DNA of 64,000 bases. Origin: Sulfurospirillaceae bacterium (GTDB lineage Bacteria; Campylobacterota; Campylobacteria; Campylobacterales; Sulfurospirillaceae). Within the stretch, counting starts at the first letter, position 1; every line of letters begins with the position of its first letter. Shown one piece after another: positions 42,923-50,719 of the stretch. Position numbers and translations under genes: made by a program. The notes below the pieces were generated by a model. It did not search any database. It worked only from the letters and a program-made list of their open reading frames with translations, and had not been told where the DNA came from. The stretch spans positions 178,864-242,863 of the forward strand of contig JAQUGO010000005.1 in the NCBI GenBank assembly GCA_028684065.1. Direction: 5' to 3'.

Positions 42923-43212
42923 GATAAAAACTCCTTATATTGTTTTGTTTCATTTTTGGTTGATTTTCGTGCAGAGATGATTCGGATGACACCTTCATTA
43001 TCTCGGTAACAATGCACAACCGTCAAAATTTTGAGGGTGTAACTCATCCCCAGCAAGATAAATCGCTCTTCTTTCTCAGAATGGTCAGGATCAAGCATAA
43101 ACCTTGCATTGTCATCATCAAAAATGGTTTTGGCTTCCTCAAATGAGATGCCATGTTTTTTGAGGTTTGATTCTGCTTTGGTTTGATCCCATTCAAATGT
43201 GAGCGTTTTCAT
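42919..43212 (-). CDS. brnT: BrnT ribonuclease toxin
   Basis: A 97-residue type II toxin with the BrnT fold: FEWDQTKAESNLKKHGISFE at the start, DPDHSEKEERFILLGMS in the middle and IRIISARKSTKNE at the end, including the Arg/Lys/Ser residues of the active site. BrnT cleaves RNA and stops translation. The start ATG is 6 nt downstream of a TATAAT box on the minus strand, so the message may have no leader. No Shine-Dalgarno sequence is visible. Confidence 0.93.
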   Translation of the reverse strand: MKTLTFEWDQTKAESNLKKHGISFEEAKTIFDDDNARFMLDPDHSEKEERFILLGMSYTLKILTVVHCYRDNEGVIRIISARKSTKNETKQYKEFLS

Positions 43213-43218
43213 ATAGAG

Positions 43219-43247
43219 ATTATAATGATAATATCATGATATGTCAA
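43219..43247 (-). promoter_or_regulatory. Consensus promoter and palindromic operator of brnTA
   Basis: On the minus strand TTGACA (plus 43242-43247), a 17-nt spacer and TATAAT (plus 43219-43224) give a perfect sigma-70 promoter. ATATCATGATAT (43231-43242), a perfect palindrome in the spacer, is a likely BrnA operator. Confidence 0.8.
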
Positions 43248-43261
43248 GGGACTAAAATAGT

Positions 43262-43271
43262 TTACATGTAA
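43262..43271. repeat. TTACATGTAA palindrome, right edge of the island
   Basis: Exact copy, followed by AACCCTC, as is the copy at 47627-47636 after the intact cusA, which is followed by CCCTC; this shows that the 3' flank was duplicated together with the cusA end. Confidence 0.7.
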
Positions 43272-43278
43272 AACCCTC

Positions 43279-43475
43279 TCACTCTTCTTTCTTTTGCCTT
43301 CGATAATACAAAACAGGGATAATCAAAAGCGTCAAAATCGCCGAACTTACCACACCACCAATCATCGGGGCGGCGATGCGTTGCATGACTTCACTTCCTA
43401 CGCCATCCAGCCACATAATCGGTCAAAGTCCTCCAAGGATGGCAAAGACGGTCATTAGTTTGAGGCGCAGACTTG
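43279..43475 (-). pseudogene. Decayed 3' fragment of a cusA-like gene
   Basis: The minus strand encodes the last ~60 residues of a CusA-like pump, ending YYRRQKKEE. By eye about 11 of ~165 aligned bases differ from the 3' end of the intact gene at 47648. One change turns a Leu codon TTA into TGA (43423-43425), so the frame is broken at LL*PIM. The 5' side stops abruptly about 15 nt from the histidine kinase gene end. No start or promoter. It is the remnant of a duplication. Confidence 0.85.
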
Positions 43476-43490
43476 AAAATAGCTAAAGTT

Positions 43491-44909
43491 TTACAGAGGG
43501 ATTTTAACGATGATGCAAAGTCCTTGAGTGTTACGATTGTGCGCATGGATTTCGCCTTGGTGAAGTTCAACGATTTGTTTTACCAATGAAAGACCTAATC
43601 CATAACCTTGAATATGTTTTGAGCGTGAAGTATCGGCTCTGTAAAAGCGTTCAAAGATGTAGGGAAGTTTTGCTTCGTCGATTCCACCACCTTCATCTTT
43701 AATAGAAAATAAAGCGTAGTGTTCTTTCTTTTCTAAAAACAACGTGATAGATGTGTGCACAGGGGAATACTTGATGGCGTTTTCAATCAAGTTGGTAAAA
43801 ACGGTTTTGAGTAAAATATCATCGCATGTTAGTTCGATGATATCCAATATTTCGATTTCTAAATCAATTTTTTTCTGACTTGCAATCACCATGAGTTCAT
43901 CGATAGCACGCAAGAGAATATCGTCTAAAAAATGTTTTGTAAATTTGTTTTTTAAAGACTCTTTTTCGATATAAGTGAGCATCAGAAGATTTTTGACGAT
44001 GGCTTGGAGTTTATCGACTTCTTCCAAGTTTGAACGTAGAATGTCTCGGTACTCTTCCTCGCTACGGTCTTCTTTTAACGCAACTTCTATTTCGCCTTTC
44101 ATCGCCGTTAGCGGTGTTTTAAGTTCATGCGAAACATCGGAAGAGAAGCGTTTGATGTGTTTTAGCGATTGACGTAGTTTTAGGTCGGTTTCATCGCTAA
44201 AAATTTGAAGCGCTTTGATGGAGCAAATGGTGATAATAAACGCACAGATGGCTCTAAAAAACTGAACAGGTACGCCAAATGTTTCTAAAAACCAAACGGT
44301 GTTAATGATGTTTCCAGGGAAATAATCTGTTGGTGCAACAGCGATACCTGCAAGCAGTGCGTATGCAATAAAAGCGATACCAGGGATTTTAAAATAGATT
44401 TTGAGCCTGTCGATGTATTCAACTTTTTTAAGGGACTCGCCGTAAAAATAAAGTCCAATACCTAAGAAAAACGATCCAAAAAAGCCATAGGTATAGCGAA
44501 TAGCCGCAATGGCATCGTCTAATGAATGGTTGATTAGCATAAGGGTTACTAAGCTTGAAAGACTAATAATATAAATCACAGGTGCAGCATAGAGAGTGTA
44601 AAGGAAATGCAATTTTGATGTTTCGCTTTTAAAACTTTCACGAACAATAAAACGGGAAAATTCAAAAAGAAATAGGTACGAAAGTAAGAGTAAAAAGACT
44701 TTAATGGGGTTAAGAATGGGTGTATAAGCAGGAAAAACGTACATGTAGAGAAAACCCCATTCGACAAAAGCATGGAGTATGGCAAAAGTCCCTAAAAGCC
44801 AGATTTTTTTAGCAAAAAAAAAGTTGCTTTCTTTGGTTTTAACAAATAAAACCAAGGTGCCTAAAATGAAAAAAGAGAGCCCATAGGTAAAGAGAATAAT
44901 TTCCATCAT
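43491..44909 (-). CDS. Multi-pass membrane sensor histidine kinase
   Basis: A 472-residue kinase with seven or eight N-terminal membrane helices (about 1-230) instead of a large periplasmic sensor. It should therefore sense a membrane-linked signal. The H-box is SSDVSHELKTPLTAM near 262; N box NLIENAIKYSP; G boxes DEGGGIDEAKLPYIF and GYGLGLSLVKQIV are complete. It forms an operon with the OmpR-type regulator gene, which overlaps it by 4 nt upstream. Both point away from the EB_dh cytochrome genes, which share the intergenic region and are the obvious target (inference). Confidence 0.92.
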   Translation of the reverse strand: MMEIILFTYGLSFFILGTLVLFVKTKESNFFFAKKIWLLGTFAILHAFVEWGFLYMYVFPAYTPILNPIKVFLLLLSYLFLFEFSRFIVRESFKSETSKLHFLYTLYAAPVIYIISLSSLVTLMLINHSLDDAIAAIRYTYGFFGSFFLGIGLYFYGESLKKVEYIDRLKIYFKIPGIAFIAYALLAGIAVAPTDYFPGNIINTVWFLETFGVPVQFFRAICAFIITICSIKALQIFSDETDLKLRQSLKHIKRFSSDVSHELKTPLTAMKGEIEVALKEDRSEEEYRDILRSNLEEVDKLQAIVKNLLMLTYIEKESLKNKFTKHFLDDILLRAIDELMVIASQKKIDLEIEILDIIELTCDDILLKTVFTNLIENAIKYSPVHTSITLFLEKKEHYALFSIKDEGGGIDEAKLPYIFERFYRADTSRSKHIQGYGLGLSLVKQIVELHQGEIHAHNRNTQGLCIIVKIPL

Positions 44910-45574
44910 GCTTCCATTTTATATCCAGAACCACGAATCGTTTTGATAAGTTGATTTTCACCTTCGGTGTCAATTTTCTGGCGTAGATGATGAATAAACA
45001 CATTGATGACATTGCTTGAGGAACAAGCATTGATGCCCCAGAGTTTTTCTTGCAATTGCGTGTGCGTAACAATACTTCCTTGATGCAGGAGCATGTAAAC
45101 CAAGATATCAAACTCTTTGGTGGTCAGGGTGATTGTTTTTCCTGAGCGCATGACGGTACGTTTGGCAACATTGATTTCAAGGGTGTCGAGGGTAAGGTTT
45201 TCGTTAAAATTATACGATGAACGACGTAAAAGGGAGCGTACACGTGCAACGAGTTCCGAAAAAACAAAAGGTTTCCCAAGATAATCATCCGCACCACACT
45301 CTAAGCCCGTTACTCTGTCTTCGACACTGTTTCTAGCGGTGAGCATTAAAATGGGCGTGACGATTTTTTGACGACGTAAACGTTCACAAATTTTAGTTCC
45401 ATCACATTTTGGTAACATCCAATCAATAATCAATAGATCGTAATTTCCTTGCTCACACAAATACAATCCATCGTCACCATCTTCGGCGCAATCAACAATA
45501 AATCCCTCTTCTTGTAGCCCTTTTTGAACAAAGGCTGCGATCTTACAATCGTCTTCTATGATAAGTATCTTCAT
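44906..45574 (-). CDS. OmpR/PhoB-family response regulator
   Basis: A 222-residue regulator. Receiver domain 1-118 with Asp8/Asp9, phospho-Asp51 in LLIIDWMLPKCDG and Lys in YLGKPF. Winged-helix C-terminal domain about 128-222 with TKEFDILVYMLLHQGSIVT and VFIHHLRQKID and the wing KTIRGSGYKMEA. It overlaps its kinase gene by 4 nt and lies 121 nt from the divergent EB_dh gene. It probably activates or represses that gene. Confidence 0.93.
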   Translation of the reverse strand: MKILIIEDDCKIAAFVQKGLQEEGFIVDCAEDGDDGLYLCEQGNYDLLIIDWMLPKCDGTKICERLRRQKIVTPILMLTARNSVEDRVTGLECGADDYLGKPFVFSELVARVRSLLRRSSYNFNENLTLDTLEINVAKRTVMRSGKTITLTTKEFDILVYMLLHQGSIVTHTQLQEKLWGINACSSSNVINVFIHHLRQKIDTEGENQLIKTIRGSGYKMEA

Positions 45575-45695
45575 GGAATATATGGTAGCTATACTTGTGT
45601 AAAAGAAATATTAAAAAAAATTAATGTGGCATTAATGATGGCGAAATAAATAAATGACATACTAACGTTACAATTTATTGAAAAAGGAGTTTTAG

Positions 45696-46730
45696 ATGAA
45701 GAAAGTTTCTTATGCGTTAGCGGGAATGCTCATTGTAGGTTCAACGTTATTGGCAAGCAATGTTCTTGAAAGTGTCAAGGTCAGTACTGTTGGTTCTTTG
45801 GATGGTGGGGACGCTGCGTGGGCAAAAGCAAAAGCACTCACTGTTTTGTTGGATCAACAACCCTATAAGCCTGAAAACTATAAAGGCATTAAAATGACCA
45901 ATGTCGAGATTAAATCAGTCTATGATGCACAAAATGTTTACTTTAAAGTCCAATACGATGACCCAACCCAAAGTTTTGAAAGACAACCATGGATTAAACA
46001 AGCCGATGGTACGTGGAAAATGAAGAAAAACAACGATGAAACGGGGCATGAAAATACCTATTATGAAGACAGGTTTGCCATGTTTTGGGATATTAATGCA
46101 AAAGGCTTTGAAAAAAAAGGATGTGCGATTGCCTGTCACCTTGCTAAAGATGGACTTAATAATGGATTTAGTGATAAGTCTCCAGGTCGAAAATACACAC
46201 GTGATTTAAAAGAAACTATTGATATGTGGCATTGGAAATCCGTTAGAACTGCACCAGTTGGGCAAGTAGATGATCAGTTTGTCAATGGTGTAGCAGACCC
46301 TGCTGTCAATAAAGACTGGGGGAGGTCTGGCGATGAAAAAACTGCAGGTGGATACAAAAATAATATCAATAAAGAAAAAACAGCACCCAGTTTTATGAGT
46401 AAAAATAAAGACCATAAAGAGTATTGGATTATTGATGCTGACAAGGTTCCTTTTGTTGACACCTTTAAAGCAGGCGATAGGGTTCCGAGTATGATAGTCT
46501 CTGCTTTTGAAGGTTCACGTGCCGATATAACGTCAAAAGCCAAGTGGGAAAATGGTAAATGGACGATTGTGATGAAACGAGCTTTGGCGACAATACATCC
46601 AAAATCAGCCGAACAAGATGTTCAATTTAGTGACCTTAAAAAATCTTATCCTTTTGGTGTAGCTGTTTTTGATAATTCAGCAATCAACCATGTCTATCAT
46701 GATGGTTCTTTAAAATTAATCTTCAAATAA
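45696..46730 (+). CDS. EB_dh-type periplasmic haem protein with a CxxxCH motif
   Basis: A 344-residue protein with a signal peptide (about 1-20). The fold pattern matches the ethylbenzene dehydrogenase/DMSO dehydrogenase gamma (cytochrome c-552) family: repeated beta strands with FKVQYDDPTQS, MFWDINAKGFE and VFDNSAINHVYHDGSLKLIF. It has C143-A-I-A-C147-H148, so a haem c could attach through CxxxCH, not the usual CxxCH. Conserved Met and Lys elsewhere might be axial ligands. RBS AAAAAGGAG 6-7 nt before ATG. Followed 11 nt on by a membrane monohaem protein, so the two probably form an electron-transfer pair. Molybdopterin catalytic subunits are absent from the window. Confidence 0.83.
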   Translation: MKKVSYALAGMLIVGSTLLASNVLESVKVSTVGSLDGGDAAWAKAKALTVLLDQQPYKPENYKGIKMTNVEIKSVYDAQNVYFKVQYDDPTQSFERQPWIKQADGTWKMKKNNDETGHENTYYEDRFAMFWDINAKGFEKKGCAIACHLAKDGLNNGFSDKSPGRKYTRDLKETIDMWHWKSVRTAPVGQVDDQFVNGVADPAVNKDWGRSGDEKTAGGYKNNINKEKTAPSFMSKNKDHKEYWIIDADKVPFVDTFKAGDRVPSMIVSAFEGSRADITSKAKWENGKWTIVMKRALATIHPKSAEQDVQFSDLKKSYPFGVAVFDNSAINHVYHDGSLKLIFK

Positions 46731-46741
46731 AAGGAAGTAGC

Positions 46742-47449
46742 GTGTCAATTCAACAACTCAACATTCAAGCAAAAACAGCGGTATCGCTGTTTTTGCTTTT
46801 TGTCATAACCGCAACGATTTCATCGGTTATTTTGCTAGGCTTAGAGCTTTCAGGCAAGAAGCGAGGTCTGAATATTCCAACGATTTCTCAGATTAAAAAT
46901 CAATACACAACACCAACGTTGGTTGCCGCTATGAGGGGTAATATGTATGAGCATGTGAGTGCCGATGAAGATATTGACACGGTCAATGCGTGGATTCAAG
47001 AGGGTGCAAAGAAAGAGGGAACATTGTACGAAGAATCGTCAAAAATCATCAAGCAAGATTGTACGAATTGTCATAGCAAAAGCTCAAAAATGACCAAAGC
47101 GATTCCCTCCATGCCATTTGATACGTATGAACAAGTGTTAAGCCACACGGACGCTGGGTACTCTTGGTCAAAAATGTCTAAACAAGCACACATTCATATG
47201 TTTGGCATTTCGACGTTTTTGGTGTTAATTTCACTGCTTTTTGCTTATACAACGTATAAAGAAACGATTAAAAATGTGCTGATTATCGGCTCTTTTGGCG
47301 GTGCATTTTTAGACATCTTCTCATGGTGGTTTTCAAAATTTGTGCCAGAACTTGTCTATCTCATCTTTATAATGGGCGGCTTAATGGTCTCTTCCATACT
47401 TCTTATGAGCCTTCTTGTGTTAGCAAATATTTGGAAGAAACAGGGCTAA
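46742..47449 (+). CDS. Membrane monohaem cytochrome c-like protein
   Basis: Begins with GTG 46742 after AAGGAAG. 235 residues with an N-terminal membrane helix (about 12-35), a periplasmic loop with one haem c site C107-T-N-C110-H111, and three membrane helices after about 150 (MFGISTFLVLISLLFAYT, IIGSFGGAFLDIFSWW, LIFIMGGLMVSSILLM). His residues beside the helices (KQAHIHMFG) could bind haem or quinone. It likely passes electrons between the quinone pool and the EB_dh-like periplasmic haem protein. I do not know a named family. Confidence 0.75.
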   Translation: MSIQQLNIQAKTAVSLFLLFVITATISSVILLGLELSGKKRGLNIPTISQIKNQYTTPTLVAAMRGNMYEHVSADEDIDTVNAWIQEGAKKEGTLYEESSKIIKQDCTNCHSKSSKMTKAIPSMPFDTYEQVLSHTDAGYSWSKMSKQAHIHMFGISTFLVLISLLFAYTTYKETIKNVLIIGSFGGAFLDIFSWWFSKFVPELVYLIFIMGGLMVSSILLMSLLVLANIWKKQG

Positions 47450-47459
47450 TCCCTGTTTC
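47437..47459 (+). terminator. Terminator after the cytochrome pair
   Basis: GAAACAGGG (47437-47445) pairs with CCCTGTTTC (47451-47459), followed by TTTAAT; the stop codon lies in the loop. Confidence 0.8.
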
Positions 47460-47468
47460 TTTAATCGG

Positions 47469-47528
47469 CAAAGGTGCACGGACCCTTTGTGCAAGAGAAC
47501 TCAGCATTAGTGTAGTTTTTAGAGCTTT
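47469..47528 (+). repeat. 60-nt dispersed element, copy B
   Basis: Starts CAAAGGTGCACGG and ends TAGTTTTTAGAGCTTT. Same length and orientation as copy A at 25467-25526; matches are concentrated in the first 13 and last 27 bases. Confidence 0.55.
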
Positions 47529-47626
47529 ACAAGAACTCTAATGAATGCAATATTGTGAAACATTGACAAGTATTTTAAGAGTATGAGTGAATAGGAGCCA
47601 AACCTTTAGCTTCCTCTATTTAAACG

Positions 47627-47636
47627 TTACATGTAA
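47627..47636. repeat. TTACATGTAA palindrome after cusA
   Basis: Exact copy 11 nt beyond the cusA stop; the same arrangement follows the cusA remnant at 43279. Confidence 0.7.
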
Positions 47637-47647
47637 CCCTCACTCAG

Positions 47648-50600
47648 CTAGTGTTTCTCCTGCATCCGATAATACAACACAGGGATAATCAGAAGCGTCA
47701 AAATCGCCGAACTTACCACGCCACCGATCATCGGGGCGGCGATGCGTTGCATGACTTCGCTTCCGACGCCATCCAGCCACATAATCGGTAAAAGTCCGCC
47801 AAGGATGGCAAAAACGGTCATCAGTTTGGGGCGGACTCTTAAAACAGCGCCTTCAAAGATGGCTTCTTGAATATTTTGTGCCGTTCTTTTCTTTACATGT
47901 AAGATGGCTTCTTCAAGGTAGATAATCATCACAATCGCCGTTTCTACCGCGATACCGATGAGTGCCAAAAAGCCCACAATGACGGCAATAGAGAGATTAA
48001 ATCCCAAAAAATTGATGTAAAGAATACCGCCTACTGCGGCAAAAGGTAAGGTTAAAAAGACGAGGATGGCATTGCGGATGGAGCCAAGTCCTAGATAGAT
48101 AAGCACAAAGGTCATCATCAGCGTAATGGGCAAGATATAGCTCAGGCGCTCCATCGCACTCTCTAAATATTCGCTCTCTCCAGCCCAGTCGATGTAAAAG
48201 CCTGTTGGAAGTTGCAGGGCTTTGAGCATTTCGTTGGCTTCGGCTTTGTAGGTACGAGAGGAATAACCCTCTTTGAGTGTGATGTAGATGAAGGTTACTT
48301 TTTTGCCCATTTCAGACTTTAATACACTGGGGCCAAGCTCGTAGCTGAGGTTGGCAACGTTTTTAAGCGGTTGAAAGCCGTATGCGGTTTTGATAGGCAG
48401 TTCGCTGATGGCATTTAAATCTTTTCTATCCTCAAGTTCAAACCGCAAGGAGATAGGATAACGCTCAATGCCTTCAAAATAGGTACTCACCTTGGAGCCG
48501 CCTATTGCTGTGTCAATGAGGTTTAACACATCTTCTTTACTTAGGCCATACTCGGAAAGTTTGGTTTGAATCAGGTTAATATTGAGAAAATAGCCCGCAT
48601 TGGATTTATCGGCAAAGATGCTTTTCGTACCTTTGTGATTTTGCAAAAGCTGTTCTATCTTTTGGGCGTATGCCTCTAAGTCTTTGTTATTATCGCCATA
48701 CAATTTAATACCTACAGGCGTTCTAATGCCCGTTAAAAGCATATCTATTCGCCCACGAATAGGGAATGTCCATGAGTTAACTAAGCCCATGACTTGAAGC
48801 TTATCTTCCATCTCATTCATTAAACGCTCATACGTCACACCTTCACGCCATTGCTCTTTGGGTTTGAATTGGATGATGGTTTCTATCATCGAAAGTGGCG
48901 CTGGGTCGGTGGCACTTTCGGCGCGTCCTGCTTTGCCAAAAACCGTATCGACTTCGGGAAAACTTTTGAGGAGTTGATTGGTTTTTTGCGTGTACTCTTT
49001 GGCCAATTCGATGCTAATACCATACGGCGTAACGGGCATATACATAAAGGTTTGCTCATTTAAAGGAGGCATAAATTCCCATCGTTGTTGTGTAAACAAG
49101 TAGCCACCGTACCCAAGGACTAGTAAAAAAAGCGCGATACTTACATAGCGAAAACGGATAAAAACGCTCAATAAGGGTTGATATAACCAGATAAAAAAGC
49201 GGTTTAGGGGATTTTTATCTTCTGCTAAAATGTTGCCCTTGATGAAAAAGAGCATCAAAATAGGCACAAGCGTGATGGAAAGTACCGCACCAATAAGCAT
49301 CGCAAAGGTTTTCGTAAACGCAAGCGGTTTGAAAAGTGCGCCTTCTTGACCGCTGAGGGCAAAAATCGGTAAGAAACTCACCACAATCAAAATGAGGGCA
49401 AAAAAGATAGGCCGACCCACTTGCTTGGAGGAGGAGATGATGATTTCGATGCGTTTTTCAGGCGTTAGATTTTCTTCATGCAAGAGTTTTTTATGCACAT
49501 TTTCAATCATAACGATACATGCATCCACCATCGCACCAATGGCAATGGCAATACCGCCCAAACTCATGATGTTGGATTCTAGTCCAAAAAGTTTCATACA
49601 TAAAAAGGTCAAAGCGATGGTAAGCGGCAGAACAATGATGACGATAAGCGCACTTCTAAAGTGAAGCAAAAAGAGCATAACGACAGCCAAAACCACGAGG
49701 CTCTCTTCTAATAGGGTGTGTTTCAAATTGCCAATAGCCTTGCTGATAAGCTCGCTTCTATCGTAGGTCGTGACGACTTCCACATCCTTTACATGTAAGC
49801 TTGCTAATTTAGCTTTGACCGCTTGGATGACCTTGTAGGCATTCTCTTTATAGCGCACCACAACAACGCCACCAACCACTTCGCCCTCGCCATTAAGCTC
49901 TGCGATACCGTTGCGGTAACTGGGCACGATGCGAACATCGCCGATGTCTTTAAGCGTAAGGGGAACACCATTGATGGTTTGGATGTTAATAGCGCCTAGC
50001 TCCTCAAGTGAGCTGACAAACCCTTTGGCTTGGATGATGTTTTCAAAGCCATTTTCAAGCAGAACACGACCGCCTAAATCTCGGTTATTGGAAGAGAGTG
50101 CTTTGGAAATTTGGGGAATGCTTAGGTTGTATTTGACAAGCGCATCGTTATTGAGAGTGATTTCATAGTTTTTAACATAACCACCCACACTGGCCACTTC
50201 GCTGATACCATCCACGCCTAAAAGTGCGTAGCGATAGAGATAATCTTGAATGCTCCGAAGCTCCTCCAAACTTTTGGTTTTAGAGGTGAGCGCATACTCA
50301 AATACCCAACCAATGCCTGTTGCATCGGGGCCTAGTTTGATGGAGGCATTTTGAGGCGTGTTTTTAGAGACTGAGGCGATGATTTCGCTAACTCTGTCTC
50401 GTGCCCAGTACATATCTGTACCCTCATCAAAAATGATATAGACGATGGCGTTTTCAAAGGAGCTAAAAGCACGTACTGTTTTGGCTTTGGCTACCGAAAG
50501 CAAGGAGTTTGAAAGCTCATAGATAATCTGCTCTTCAATGATTTTAGGCGATTGGCCTGGGTATTTGACATTGACGATAACCTGAGGAGGTGTCAAATCA

Positions 50601-50719
50601 GGAAGTGCATCAAGCGGCGTGTTTTTAATCGCCCAATACGACACCATCGTCGCCATGACGATAGTGAGGAGCACTAAGAATTTATGCTTGACGCTGGCGT
50701 CTATGATGCGGTTAATCAT
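47648..50719 (-). CDS. cusA: Cu/Ag-type heavy-metal RND permease CusA
   Basis: A 1023-residue HME-RND pump. TM4 reads AIGAMVDACIVMIENVHKK, the HME4 (copper/silver) signature, unlike the HME1/CzcA DFGxxxDGA form. It starts MINRIIDASVKHKFLVLL, typical of CusA. Other family marks are VNVKYPGQSPKIIEEQI and GWVFEYAL. It takes Cu(I)/Ag(I) from the periplasm or cytoplasm and exports it with CusB and CusC by proton antiport. The start overlaps the cusB stop by 4 nt. Two TTACATGTAA copies are in the coding region (47893, 49789), both reading as LHVK on the minus strand. A 3' fragment is duplicated at 43279. Confidence 0.93.
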   Translation of the reverse strand: MINRIIDASVKHKFLVLLTIVMATMVSYWAIKNTPLDALPDLTPPQVIVNVKYPGQSPKIIEEQIIYELSNSLLSVAKAKTVRAFSSFENAIVYIIFDEGTDMYWARDRVSEIIASVSKNTPQNASIKLGPDATGIGWVFEYALTSKTKSLEELRSIQDYLYRYALLGVDGISEVASVGGYVKNYEITLNNDALVKYNLSIPQISKALSSNNRDLGGRVLLENGFENIIQAKGFVSSLEELGAINIQTINGVPLTLKDIGDVRIVPSYRNGIAELNGEGEVVGGVVVVRYKENAYKVIQAVKAKLASLHVKDVEVVTTYDRSELISKAIGNLKHTLLEESLVVLAVVMLFLLHFRSALIVIIVLPLTIALTFLCMKLFGLESNIMSLGGIAIAIGAMVDACIVMIENVHKKLLHEENLTPEKRIEIIISSSKQVGRPIFFALILIVVSFLPIFALSGQEGALFKPLAFTKTFAMLIGAVLSITLVPILMLFFIKGNILAEDKNPLNRFFIWLYQPLLSVFIRFRYVSIALFLLVLGYGGYLFTQQRWEFMPPLNEQTFMYMPVTPYGISIELAKEYTQKTNQLLKSFPEVDTVFGKAGRAESATDPAPLSMIETIIQFKPKEQWREGVTYERLMNEMEDKLQVMGLVNSWTFPIRGRIDMLLTGIRTPVGIKLYGDNNKDLEAYAQKIEQLLQNHKGTKSIFADKSNAGYFLNINLIQTKLSEYGLSKEDVLNLIDTAIGGSKVSTYFEGIERYPISLRFELEDRKDLNAISELPIKTAYGFQPLKNVANLSYELGPSVLKSEMGKKVTFIYITLKEGYSSRTYKAEANEMLKALQLPTGFYIDWAGESEYLESAMERLSYILPITLMMTFVLIYLGLGSIRNAILVFLTLPFAAVGGILYINFLGFNLSIAVIVGFLALIGIAVETAIVMIIYLEEAILHVKKRTAQNIQEAIFEGAVLRVRPKLMTVFAILGGLLPIMWLDGVGSEVMQRIAAPMIGGVVSSAILTLLIIPVLYYRMQEKH

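Noticed and set aside
43279..43475. Second functional metal pump gene
   Set aside because: Only the last ~60 codons remain and an in-frame TGA interrupts them.
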